DNA from: an uncultured Sulfitobacter sp.
Lineage (GTDB): Bacteria > Pseudomonadota > Alphaproteobacteria > Rhodobacterales > Rhodobacteraceae
Assembly (NCBI GenBank): GCA_937923365.1
Contig: CALAIJ010000281.1
Location: forward strand, 1 to 14,280
Length of the DNA: 14,280 nucleotides
Direction of reading: 5' to 3'
The notes under the pieces were generated by a model. That model searched no databases, was not told the DNA's origin, and saw only the letters and a list, made by a program, of their open reading frames with translations. Numbering within the stretch: position 1 is the stretch's first letter; each line of letters opens with the position of its first letter. Below, one piece after another: positions 8,214-14,280 of the stretch. The position numbers and the translations under genes were made by a program.

Positions 8214-8657
8214 ATGAAAAGTCTCAAGAAACAAAGACGTATCCAGATTATTGCGGTGGCAATCGTGGCGCTTGTGGCCTCCACCGCGCTGATCGGCTAC
8301 GCCATGCGGGACGGGATCAACTTCTTTCGTGCGCCGTCGCAGATCATGGCAGAGCCACCGGCGCCAAACGAGGTTTTCCGCATTGGCGGGCTGGTCGAGG
8401 AAGGCTCGCTGAAGCGTGGAGAGGGCCAGACGATCCGGTTCAATGTGACCGATGGGGGTGCCTCCGTGCCCGTGACCTACGCCGGGGTGTTGCCTGATCT
8501 ATTCGAGGAAAACCAAGGCATGGTCGGGCAGGGCCGCTACATCGACGGTGTCTTTGAAGCCACTGAAATCCTTGCCAAACATGATGAGACATACATGCCC
8601 AAAGAGGTCGTGGATGCTTTGAAAGCCCAAGGCGTGTATCAAGAGCCCGACAGCTGA
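8214..8657 (+). CDS. ccmE: Cytochrome c-type biogenesis haem chaperone CcmE
   Basis: This 147-residue membrane-anchored periplasmic protein of System I cytochrome c maturation binds haem covalently and passes it to the CcmF/CcmH lyase. The N-terminus is basic (KSLKKQRR) and is followed by one membrane anchor at about residues 10-30. The beta-barrel domain begins near FRIGGLVEEGS, and the haem-binding histidine is H123 in KHDETYMP, giving the HxxxY form with Y127. The usual sequence here is HDENYMP, so threonine replaces asparagine, a mild change. The gene follows argC by 18 bases. The next ccm gene (ccmF) comes only after the two lysis genes, so the ccm cluster is interrupted. Confidence 0.96.
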   Translation: MKSLKKQRRIQIIAVAIVALVASTALIGYAMRDGINFFRAPSQIMAEPPAPNEVFRIGGLVEEGSLKRGEGQTIRFNVTDGGASVPVTYAGVLPDLFEENQGMVGQGRYIDGVFEATEILAKHDETYMPKEVVDALKAQGVYQEPDS

Positions 8658-8682
8658 CACCGTTCGGTGGTCCCGCAACCCG

Positions 8683-8690
8683 TTAACCAT
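8683..8690 (+). promoter_or_regulatory. CtrA-like half-site TTAACCAT upstream of the endolysin gene
   Basis: TTAACCAT matches the 8-base half-site motif described for the alphaproteobacterial cell-cycle regulator CtrA. It lies in the only gap (73 bases) between ccmE and the lysis genes, 40 bases before the endolysin ATG. A small dyad, CACCG-TT-CGGTG (8658-8669), lies just upstream. In Rhodobacter capsulatus, CtrA is required for GTA-linked lysis and release, so the placement is meaningful, but an 8-base match can arise by chance. I cannot define a -10 or -35. Confidence 0.4.
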
Positions 8691-8730
8691 TTTCTGCGCC
8701 AATCTGCCCCACATTGGGACGGAGAGCGAC

Positions 8731-9345
8731 ATGCAGACAGTCAGAGAAATTGCGACAGCTATTGTGGCCCGCGAAGGGGGCTATGTGAACGACCCCGACG
8801 ATCCGGGCGGGGCCACGAATTTTGGCGTCACCATCCACACGATGCGGCGTCTGGGGCTGGATTTGAACAGGGACGGGCAGGTCACGCCTGCGGATGTACG
8901 CAAGCTGACCCGCGCGCAAGCCGTTGATATCTTTATCGAACACTACTTCGAGCGCCCGCTGATCGCAGAGCTGCCCACAGCGTTGCAACCAAGCGTTTTT
9001 GACATGTACGTCAATGCGGGCGGCAATGCGGTGAAAATCCTGCAACGGCTGCTGCGCGAGATGGGCTACCGCAACGTTGTCGTGGATGGTGCCTTGGGGC
9101 CGCAAAGTCTGGGGGCTGTGCGCCATGCGATGGCCAAAGCCCCCGAAGCCTTTGTGGACGCCTACGGTGTCGCACGGCGCAACTACTACTTCCGTCTGGC
9201 CGATCGCCGGACCGCCAGCCGCAAGTATGCACGGACGCGGGCAGGCGGCAAAGGCGGATGGATTCGCCGCGCTGAGGAGTTCATCTCGCCGCATTACCAT
9301 ATGGATAAACAGGCATTTCAGCAAAGGACGTCGGCATGGGGTTGA
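8731..9345 (+). CDS. GH108 N-acetylmuramidase, GTA-type endolysin (holin-associated)
   Basis: This 204-residue peptidoglycan hydrolase has the GH108 signature at residues 14-34 (REGGYVNDPDDPGG, then TNFGVT), with E15 as the expected catalytic glutamate. From about residue 95 (NAGGNAV, GYRNVVVDGALGPQS) the sequence resembles the peptidoglycan-binding type 3 domain that follows this catalytic unit. There is no signal peptide, so the enzyme must reach the periplasm through a holin, which is encoded next with a 10-base overlap. GGAG lies six bases before the ATG. In Rhodobacter capsulatus a similar endolysin/holin pair lies outside the main GTA cluster and is needed for particle release; I infer the same role here. 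A phage-remnant origin cannot be excluded, but base composition is like that of the flanking genes and no other phage genes are seen. Confidence 0.88.
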   Translation: MQTVREIATAIVAREGGYVNDPDDPGGATNFGVTIHTMRRLGLDLNRDGQVTPADVRKLTRAQAVDIFIEHYFERPLIAELPTALQPSVFDMYVNAGGNAVKILQRLLREMGYRNVVVDGALGPQSLGAVRHAMAKAPEAFVDAYGVARRNYYFRLADRRTASRKYARTRAGGKGGWIRRAEEFISPHYHMDKQAFQQRTSAWG

Positions 9346-9911
9346 TTGGTAAAGTCTTCGGGTTGCTGTTTGGCAGCGAACGCAATGTGGTCCGCGACAC
9401 GGTCGAGATTTTTCGTGAGAACGCGGAAGGGGCCTCCGTGCGCGCATCCCATGCGCAAGGTCAGGCAATGGCTCAATACGGGGCCGAATTTGCAGTGGAA
9501 CGGCGGGGCGGCTTTGACCGCTTCATGGATGGTGTGAACCGTTTGCCGCGCCCGATGCTGGCCCTTGGCACATTGGGGTTGTTCATCACGGCCATGGTTA
9601 ACCCGCTGTGGTTTTCCGAGCGTATGCAAGGGATTGCGCTGGTGCCGGAACCGCTTTGGTGGTTGCTGGGGGTCATCGTGTCCTTCTATTTTGGCGCGCG
9701 CCATCAGGTAAAAGCTCAGGAATTCCAGCGTCAGATCGTGGGCACCATGGCGCATGTGCCGAAGGTGCTGGAGAACATCAAAACCATCCGGGACCTGCGC
9801 AGTGATACGCCCAAAGTGGCGCAGACCGGCAATGATGCCCGCCTGACCGCAGCCTCCCTTGAGCCCAGCGACAATCCCGCACTCGAGGCGTGGCGACGCG
9901 CCGCAGGGTAG
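9336..9911 (+). CDS. GTA-type holin (GTA_holin_3TM family)
   Basis: This 191-residue membrane protein probably forms the pore or lesion that lets the endolysin cross the inner membrane. Residues 1-14 (GLIGKVFGLLFG) are hydrophobic or amphipathic. A charged region to about residue 70 includes ERNVVRDTVEIFREN and YGAEF. Clear membrane segments follow at about 74-92 (MLALGTLGLFITAMVNPLWF) and 106-121 (PLWWLLGVIVSFYFG), then a polar tail. With the N-terminal segment this fits the three-segment GTA holin family. Translation is coupled: the ATG overlaps the endolysin stop by 10 bases, with AAAGGA eight bases upstream. Its partner is the endolysin; the flanking genes are cytochrome c maturation genes with no lysis role. 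Confidence 0.85.
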   Translation: MGLIGKVFGLLFGSERNVVRDTVEIFRENAEGASVRASHAQGQAMAQYGAEFAVERRGGFDRFMDGVNRLPRPMLALGTLGLFITAMVNPLWFSERMQGIALVPEPLWWLLGVIVSFYFGARHQVKAQEFQRQIVGTMAHVPKVLENIKTIRDLRSDTPKVAQTGNDARLTAASLEPSDNPALEAWRRAAG

Positions 9912-9944
9912 CCGCGCAAAAGGGGGCCGATAAGCCATGGCAAG

Positions 9945-9966
9945 GGGCGCGCCTGCGCCCTATACT
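9945..9966 (+). promoter_or_regulatory. Hairpin and TATACT box just before ccmF
   Basis: GGGCGC (9945-9950) and GCGCCC (9955-9960) form a 6-bp stem with a 4-base loop. TATACT (9961-9966), five of six matches to a -10 hexamer, follows directly and ends seven bases before the ccmF ATG at 9974. A start of transcription there would give a leaderless ccmF mRNA. That would explain the lack of a Shine-Dalgarno sequence in front of ccmF. The -35 position (TGGCAA) is poor, so the promoter is only a suggestion. Confidence 0.3.
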
Positions 9967-9973
9967 CTGCCTC

Positions 9974-11932
9974 ATGATTACCGAACTTGGACATTTCGCC
10001 CTGTTGCTCGCCTTTGGTGTGGCCCTTGTGCAGACCATTGTGCCGCTGATCGGGGCCCACAAACGCTGGCCCGGCTGGATGGCTGTGGCAGAGCCTGCGG
10101 CAGGGGCGCAATTTGCCCTCACGGCGCTGTCATTCGGCGCGCTGATGTGGGCCTTTATCGTCTCAGACTTTTCACTGCAGTTGGTGGTGTCCAACAGCCA
10201 TTCGGCCAAGCCGATGCTTTACAAGATCAGTGGCACCTGGGGCAATCACGAAGGGTCCATGCTGCTTTGGGTGCTGATCGTCACGCTTTTCGGGGCGATG
10301 GCCGCGTGGTTCGGTGGCGGCCTGCCGCCAACCCTGCGGGCACGGGTTCTGAGCGTACAATCAGCCATCGCGGTCGCCTTCTTTGCCTTCATCATCTTCA
10401 CGTCCAACCCGTTTACGCGGCTGGCGACGCCACCGTTTGACGGGCGCGATCTGAACCCGTTGTTGCAGGATCCGGGTCTCGCGTTTCATCCGCCGTTTTT
10501 GTACCTCGGCTATGTTGGCCTGAGCATGACGTTCAGCTTTGCCGTGGCCGCCCTGATCGAGGGGCGCGTTGACGCGGCTTGGGGCCGTTGGGTACGTCCA
10601 TGGACCTTGGCCGCCTGGGTGTTCCTGACCATCGGCATCGCGCTGGGGTCATGGTGGGCCTACTACGAACTCGGCTGGGGCGGTTTCTGGTTCTGGGACC
10701 CTGTCGAGAACGCCTCCTTCATGCCATGGCTTTTGGCCGCCGCATTGCTGCATTCCGCGATCGTTGTGGAGAAACGCGAAAGCCTGAAAAGCTGGACAAT
10801 CCTGCTGGCGATCCTTGCCTTTGGGTTCTCCCTGATTGGCACGTTCATTGTGCGCTCCGGCTTGCTGACGTCAGTGCATGCCTTTGCCAACGACCCCGAG
10901 CGGGGCGTCTGGATCTTGATGATCCTTGCGTTCTTTATGGGCGGGGCGCTGATCCTCTTTACCCTGCGCGCAGGTGCGATGGAGGCACGCGGCGTCTTTG
11001 GCATGGTCAGTCGCGAAAGCGCGCTGGTGGTCAACAACCTGCTGCTGGCCGTGGCCTGCTTTGTGGTCTTTGTAGGCACCATGTGGCCGCTGGTGGCCGA
11101 GATGTTCTTTGACCGCAAGCTCAGCGTTGGCCCGCCTTTCTTCAACGCGGCCTTCACCCCCTTCATGGTGGCGCTTGGGCTGATCCTGCCCATAGGCTCC
11201 ACGATCCCGTGGAAACGGGGCGGTGTGCTGAAAGCCATGCGGCCGCTCCGCTATGTGTTTGTGCTGGCCCTTGCCATCGGTGGCTTGGCCTATGCGATGC
11301 AAACAGGGCAAAGCCTGATTGGCCCAATGGGCATGTTCCTTGGTGCATGGCTGATTATGGGCGTGATTGTTGAACTGATCCAAAGGTCGCGTGGCAATCT
11401 GGGGCGCCTCATGCGTCTGCCGCGTGCCGATTGGGGTAAGGCCACGGCGCATGCGGGTCTTGGCGTGACAATGGCGGGCGTGGCGGGCCTGACGGGCTGG
11501 GCGATGGATGACATCCGCGTGGCTCAGGTGAACGAGCCCTTTGATGTGGGCGCCTACACGCTGACGCTGAATGGCGTGCAAGAGGTGCGGGGGCCGAACT
11601 ATCTGTCCTCCATGGCCGATATCACGCTGGCCCGCGATGGCCGTGTGCTGTCCGAACTGCGCCCCGAAAAGCGGTTCTATCCGGTGGCCCAAATGCCAAC
11701 GACAGAGGCGGCGATTGACTACAATTTGGCGCGCGACGTCTATGTGGTGATCGGTGATGCGCAGCAAGGCGGCGGCTGGGTGGTACGGACCTATATCAAA
11801 CCCATGACCAACTGGGTCTGGATAGGCTGTGCGCTGATGGCCCTGGGCGGTTTGCTGAGCCTGACGGACCGACGCTTTCGCGTGGCTGCCGGTGCGGCCA
11901 AATCCCACCGCGAGACGGTGCCCGCAGAATGA
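9974..11932 (+). CDS. ccmF: Haem lyase subunit CcmF (cytochrome c maturation, System I)
   Basis: This 652-residue polytopic inner-membrane protein transfers haem from holo-CcmE to apocytochrome c, working with CcmH. The WWD motif is at residues 235-245 (WGGFWFWDPVE) and WGNHEGS at 89-95. Four histidines, H172, H260, H302 and H493, sit at positions matching the conserved haem-ligand histidines of E. coli CcmF within one or two residues. Length is standard. The frame is open from 9890, overlapping the holin end, but the product of that extra stretch (28 residues) is basic and not family-like; MITELGHFALLL at 9974 is the usual start. There is no clear ribosome binding site. The stop overlaps the ccmH start (ATGA), which shows translational coupling. 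Confidence 0.96.
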   Translation: MITELGHFALLLAFGVALVQTIVPLIGAHKRWPGWMAVAEPAAGAQFALTALSFGALMWAFIVSDFSLQLVVSNSHSAKPMLYKISGTWGNHEGSMLLWVLIVTLFGAMAAWFGGGLPPTLRARVLSVQSAIAVAFFAFIIFTSNPFTRLATPPFDGRDLNPLLQDPGLAFHPPFLYLGYVGLSMTFSFAVAALIEGRVDAAWGRWVRPWTLAAWVFLTIGIALGSWWAYYELGWGGFWFWDPVENASFMPWLLAAALLHSAIVVEKRESLKSWTILLAILAFGFSLIGTFIVRSGLLTSVHAFANDPERGVWILMILAFFMGGALILFTLRAGAMEARGVFGMVSRESALVVNNLLLAVACFVVFVGTMWPLVAEMFFDRKLSVGPPFFNAAFTPFMVALGLILPIGSTIPWKRGGVLKAMRPLRYVFVLALAIGGLAYAMQTGQSLIGPMGMFLGAWLIMGVIVELIQRSRGNLGRLMRLPRADWGKATAHAGLGVTMAGVAGLTGWAMDDIRVAQVNEPFDVGAYTLTLNGVQEVRGPNYLSSMADITLARDGRVLSELRPEKRFYPVAQMPTTEAAIDYNLARDVYVVIGDAQQGGGWVVRTYIKPMTNWVWIGCALMALGGLLSLTDRRFRVAAGAAKSHRETVPAE

Positions 11933-12381
11933 AACGTCTGGCGCTGATTGTGCTCCTGCTGGCCAGCCCGCTTTGGGCGGTGCAACCGGATGAGGTCCTG
12001 GACGATCCCGCGCTGGAGGCGCGTGCGCGCGAGGTCTCCAAAGGGTTGCGCTGTCTTGTCTGCCGTAACGAAAGCATCGACGAAAGCGACGCCAGCCTTG
12101 CGCGCGATCTGCGCATCTTGCTGCGTGAACGGCTTGTGGCGGGTGACACCAACCAAGAGGCTGTCGACTACATTGTGGAACGTTACGGCGAATACGTGTT
12201 GTTGAACCCCGATATGCGCGGGGCCAACTGGCTGCTTTGGGGCGCGGGGCCGTTGATGCTGCTGCTGGCGGGCGGCATGGGCCTTGTCTATCTGCGGGGG
12301 CGTGCAGGACAGACCGCTGCGGGCGATGTGCCCTTGTCGGACGCCGAACAAGCGCGCCTTGACGATATTCTCAAGGACTGA
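11929..12381 (+). CDS. ccmH: Cytochrome c-type biogenesis protein CcmH
   Basis: This 150-residue periplasmic thiol oxidoreductase is anchored in the inner membrane. It keeps the CXXCH cysteines of apocytochrome c reduced and works in the CcmF lyase complex. A signal peptide covers residues 1-17 (MKRLALIVLLLASPLWA). The redox motif is LRCLVCRNESI with C42 and C45, and a C-terminal membrane anchor lies at about 98-118 (ANWLLWGAGPLMLLL). It is the short form without the TPR domain; that part (CcmI) must be encoded elsewhere. It overlaps ccmF by four bases. The gap to the next gene is 71 bases without a clear terminator. Confidence 0.95.
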   Translation: MKRLALIVLLLASPLWAVQPDEVLDDPALEARAREVSKGLRCLVCRNESIDESDASLARDLRILLRERLVAGDTNQEAVDYIVERYGEYVLLNPDMRGANWLLWGAGPLMLLLAGGMGLVYLRGRAGQTAAGDVPLSDAEQARLDDILKD

Positions 12382-12452
12382 CGGTTTTGCTGGCCCGTGG
12401 GCGTCAGTTTGTTATGTCTTGAGCCAACCAGTTGCAAAAGGGACCGTGTTCC

Positions 12453-13229
12453 ATGGACTACCAGACCATCACCTACACACTGACAGACGGTGTCGCACTC
12501 ATCACGATGAACCGTGCGGACAAGATGAACGCCCTCACCACCCAGATGCGCGCCGAGATTGCCCATGCGGTGACCACAGGCGGCAAAGAGGGCCGTGTGG
12601 TTGTTCTGACGGGGGCAGGGCGCGCCTTCTGCTCTGGCCAGGATCTGGGGGACCGTGCCACAGCAGCCAGCGTCGATCTGGAGCGGACCCTGCGCGACGA
12701 ATATCAGCCCATGCTGCGCGCGATCGTCGACTGCCCGGTGCCGACCGTGGCCGCCGTGAACGGTGCGGCAGCGGGGGCGGGTGCCAATCTGGCGCTGGCC
12801 TGCGACGTGGTCTTTGCGGCCGAGAGCGCCTACTTCATGCAAGCTTTCGCCCGCATTGGCCTGATCCCCGATGCAGGCGGCACCTACGTCCTACCCCGCA
12901 CGATGGGCACGGCAAAGGCGATGGGTGCGGCCCTTTTTGCCGACAAGATCAGCGCGCGACAGGCGGACGACTGGGGGATGATCTGGCAGGCCGTGGCGGA
13001 CGCAGATTTTGACGCGCACTGGCGGGAAAAGGCGGCACATCTGGCCAATGGCCCGACCGCGGCCTACCGCGCCGCCAAGGAAGTGATCCGCGGCTCTTGG
13101 AACAATTCGCTGGAAGACCAGCTGACGCTTGAGGCTCAGGAACAGGGCAAATGCGGCAAATCGCGGGATTTCAAAGAAGGCGTGCTGGCCTTTACCGAAA
13201 AGCGCAAACCGACCTACGAAGGCCGTTAG
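12453..13229 (+). CDS. Enoyl-CoA hydratase/isomerase, PaaG-like
   Basis: This 258-residue crotonase-family cytoplasmic enzyme shows the two oxyanion-hole regions at FCSGQDL (59-65) and NGAAAGAGANLAL (103-115). The expected catalytic residue is D140 in GLIPDAGGT. Glutamates used by true enoyl-CoA hydratases are not evident at the usual places. The Asp, together with GQDLGDR and WGMIWQ, closely resembles PaaG, the isomerase that turns ring-1,2-epoxyphenylacetyl-CoA into its oxepin in phenylacetate breakdown. The frame reaches back to a TTG at 12432, but the ATG at 12453 has AAAAGGGA at a suitable distance and gives the family start (MDYQTITY). No other paa gene is present, so the exact substrate is unsure; it may serve another acyl-CoA. 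Confidence 0.88.
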   Translation: MDYQTITYTLTDGVALITMNRADKMNALTTQMRAEIAHAVTTGGKEGRVVVLTGAGRAFCSGQDLGDRATAASVDLERTLRDEYQPMLRAIVDCPVPTVAAVNGAAAGAGANLALACDVVFAAESAYFMQAFARIGLIPDAGGTYVLPRTMGTAKAMGAALFADKISARQADDWGMIWQAVADADFDAHWREKAAHLANGPTAAYRAAKEVIRGSWNNSLEDQLTLEAQEQGKCGKSRDFKEGVLAFTEKRKPTYEGR

Positions 13230-13320
13230 ACACACTTAGGGGATTTGGTTGCGAAAGGTGTGATCCTGCCATGCTGGCGGGACGTGTTCACCCAGAAGCC
13301 GTCGGTCGCCCCCATTGGGG
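13230..13320. other. Convergent intergenic gap
   Basis: This 91-base stretch lies between the PaaG-like gene (plus) and the 99-residue gene (minus). It has a short CCCC-ATT-GGGG hairpin near 13310-13320 and an imperfect CACACTT/AAGGTGTG pairing near 13231-13262, neither with a T-run, so I see no good terminator for either gene. A minus-strand frame in the region, read from about 13345 to a stop at 13236, looks somewhat protein-like (DRRLLGEHVPPAWQDHTF). Confidence 0.4.
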
Positions 13321-13620
13321 TCAAAGATACCGCTCAACCAGCAGAACTTCGTCGACCGTAGGTGCGGGCCCGGAGGCGCGGGCAACAACGGCGACCGCAA
13401 CCCCGTTGGCGCAAACCGTGTGTACGGAGCCTGACACTTGCTGGATGGTGATCTCGGGCGGGGTGTCCCCCTTGTCATAGACGACCGCGATGTGATCGTT
13501 TTCTTGTTGGCTGTCGGGCACCAATGCGCCCTGCAGACCGGGTTCTGAGCTTTTCACGCAGGGAAGGAGGCTTTTGGCGTCCATCCATTCGGTTGCGGTG
13601 GGGGGGCGATTGGTTGCCAT
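13321..13620 (-). CDS. Hypothetical 99-residue protein
   Basis: I do not recognise a family. The product is soluble, with no signal peptide or membrane segment. It has two cysteines, at about residues 21 and 70 (LLPCVKSS, HTVCANG), and valine-rich strand-like stretches (IAVVYDKG, GVAVAVVARAS, DEVLLVERY). Codon use is GC-rich at third positions like that of neighbours, which supports a real gene. It lies 80 bases downstream of the RTX gene on the same strand, with a terminator between them and only about 35 bases left for a promoter, so readthrough from the RTX gene is likely. A weak AGG lies before the ATG. The frame overlapping its 3' end could be an extension lost by frameshift. Confidence 0.6.
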   Translation of the reverse strand: MATNRPPTATEWMDAKSLLPCVKSSEPGLQGALVPDSQQENDHIAVVYDKGDTPPEITIQQVSGSVHTVCANGVAVAVVARASGPAPTVDEVLLVERYL

Positions 13621-13654
13621 GACGACCTACTCGAAACTTGACGGAACAACGGAT

Positions 13655-13689
13655 GAAGAAAGGGCCGCTCCTGCTATGCAGTGCGGCCC
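13655..13689 (-). terminator. Rho-independent terminator after the RTX gene (minus strand)
   Basis: GGGCCGC (13662-13668) pairs with GCGGCCC (13683-13689), and inside it CTGC (13671-13674) pairs with GCAG (13678-13681) around a TAT loop. On the minus strand the stem is followed by TTTCTT. It starts 12 bases after the RTX stop codon. The T-tract is interrupted, so partial readthrough into the 99-residue gene is plausible. Confidence 0.75.
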
Positions 13690-13700
13690 GATCAGCTAAG

Positions 13701-14280
13701 TCAGGAGACTGTCACTAACGCGTTCGGATCAAGCGCGGAGACCACCGAGTCTTCTGTCAGCACAGAGATGTCAGCGGCTGTCAGCGTGGTTGCAGCGCCT
13801 TTGACGACGGCCAGTTGATCACCGTTGACCAGAACGATTGCATCGTTACCGTCTGCTTCGATGACGATATCATCAACGCTGAGCGGCGCGTCAAAGACCA
13901 CGTTGATGGTGTCTTCCGAGCTGTTGTAGTCGTTGATCTGGGCTGGACCCATATCGGTGTTGTCATCGTCCAGCAGCAGGTGGAACGTATCGCTGCCTCT
14001 TCCGCCGGCAGCGTCGTCGCCGTTGCCCACAAACAGGATGTCATCGCCAGTGTTGCCGCGCAGGGTGTCCATACGGTCATCTTCACGCAAGTCGATGTCG
14101 AGCCCGCTGGTGCTGAGCACGTCGGCAAGGGATTCACCGCCCGCGAGGGACAGCAATTCTTCCTGCTCCAATGGCACACCGCGAAGGATGCCGCCAAAGA
14201 TGACGTCGTCGTCCGCGCCACCGTTGACAAGGTCCATACCACGGCCACCCAGCAGAGTGTCGTTGCCGTCGTTGCCGAAG
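13701..14280 (-). CDS. RTX calcium-binding protein, C-terminal part (cut by window edge)
   Basis: The frame is open from the right edge (base 14279) to a TGA at 13701-13703, giving 192 visible residues and no start. The first 30 or so residues are RTX nonapeptide repeats of the GGxGxDxhx kind (GNDGNDTLLGGRGMDLV, NGGADDDVIFGG). A second repeat block follows an insertion of about 40 residues (RGNTGDDIL, VGNGDDAAGGRGSDTF). The last part, about 85 residues, is acidic and lacks lysine-rich stretches; such tails usually carry the C-terminal signal for type I secretion. Calcium binding in the repeats would fold the protein after export. The activity (protease, lipase, adhesin, S-layer) lies in the missing N-terminal part and cannot be told. 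Confidence 0.88.
   Translation of the reverse strand, partial: FGNDGNDTLLGGRGMDLVNGGADDDVIFGGILRGVPLEQEELLSLAGGESLADVLSTSGLDIDLREDDRMDTLRGNTGDDILFVGNGDDAAGGRGSDTFHLLLDDDNTDMGPAQINDYNSSEDTINVVFDAPLSVDDIVIEADGNDAIVLVNGDQLAVVKGAATTLTAADISVLTEDSVVSALDPNALVTVS

Noticed and set aside
9594..9601. Second CtrA half-site (ATGGTTAA) inside the holin gene
   Set aside because: It encodes part of the conserved membrane segment (AMVN) and is far from any start codon, so chance is the simpler explanation.
8731..9911. Prophage remnant
   Set aside because: Only two genes, both intact, with no integrase, attachment repeats, structural genes or base-composition shift; the GTA lysis module explanation is better.
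10871..11908. 345-residue open frame on the minus strand inside ccmF
   Set aside because: Shadow of ccmF: extreme His, Gln and Arg content, no motifs, and no ribosome binding site. The same holds for the long antisense frames within murI (6331-7173) and the 3' part of the oxidoreductase (5422-6291).
1..14280. CRISPR arrays, tRNA or rRNA genes, insertion sequences
   Set aside because: I saw no regularly spaced long repeats, no tRNA-like cloverleaf and no transposase or terminal inverted repeats in any gap.

Overview
This window most likely comes from an alphaproteobacterium of the order Rhodobacterales (roseobacter group). The gene styles fit this: a fused IorAB-type indolepyruvate oxidoreductase, the ccmE and ccmF-ccmH genes, a gene transfer agent (GTA)-type endolysin/holin pair, and an RTX protein. 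The DNA is GC-rich with GC-rich third codon positions. The taxonomic call is inference from gene content; no marker gene is present.

Layout. Minus strand, 1-2608: the first 476 codons of a large MscS-type mechanosensitive channel gene run off the left edge. Next to it is a 270-base gap holding a strong terminator and a possible small structured RNA. A LysR-type regulator follows. The regulator is divergent from a plus-strand block (2833-13229): fused indolepyruvate:ferredoxin oxidoreductase, glutamate racemase (murI), argC, ccmE, a GH108 N-acetylmuramidase with an overlapping GTA-type holin, ccmF, ccmH, and a PaaG-like enoyl-CoA hydratase/isomerase. On the minus strand at the right end are a 99-residue hypothetical protein, a terminator, and the C-terminal part of an RTX calcium-binding protein whose start lies beyond the window.

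How the parts fit. The LysR protein and the oxidoreductase share a divergent intergenic region that contains an AGGTCA-N7-TGACCT dyad with a T-N11-A core, so local regulation is likely. The oxidoreductase makes aryl-acetyl-CoA from arylpyruvates, and the PaaG-like enzyme at the far end resembles an isomerase of phenylacetyl-CoA breakdown. A shared aromatic amino-acid catabolic role is possible but unproven. CcmE, CcmF and CcmH are part of System I cytochrome c maturation (haem chaperone, haem lyase core and apocytochrome thiol reductant). The other Ccm parts are not in this window.

The most notable point is the two-gene lysis module between ccmE and ccmF. It resembles the endolysin and holin used to release GTA particles in Rhodobacter, which also lie outside the GTA structural cluster. 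A TTAACCAT sequence, matching the CtrA half-site motif, lies about 40 bases upstream of the endolysin start. This suggests a chromosomally domesticated, CtrA-controlled lysis switch inside a housekeeping cluster.
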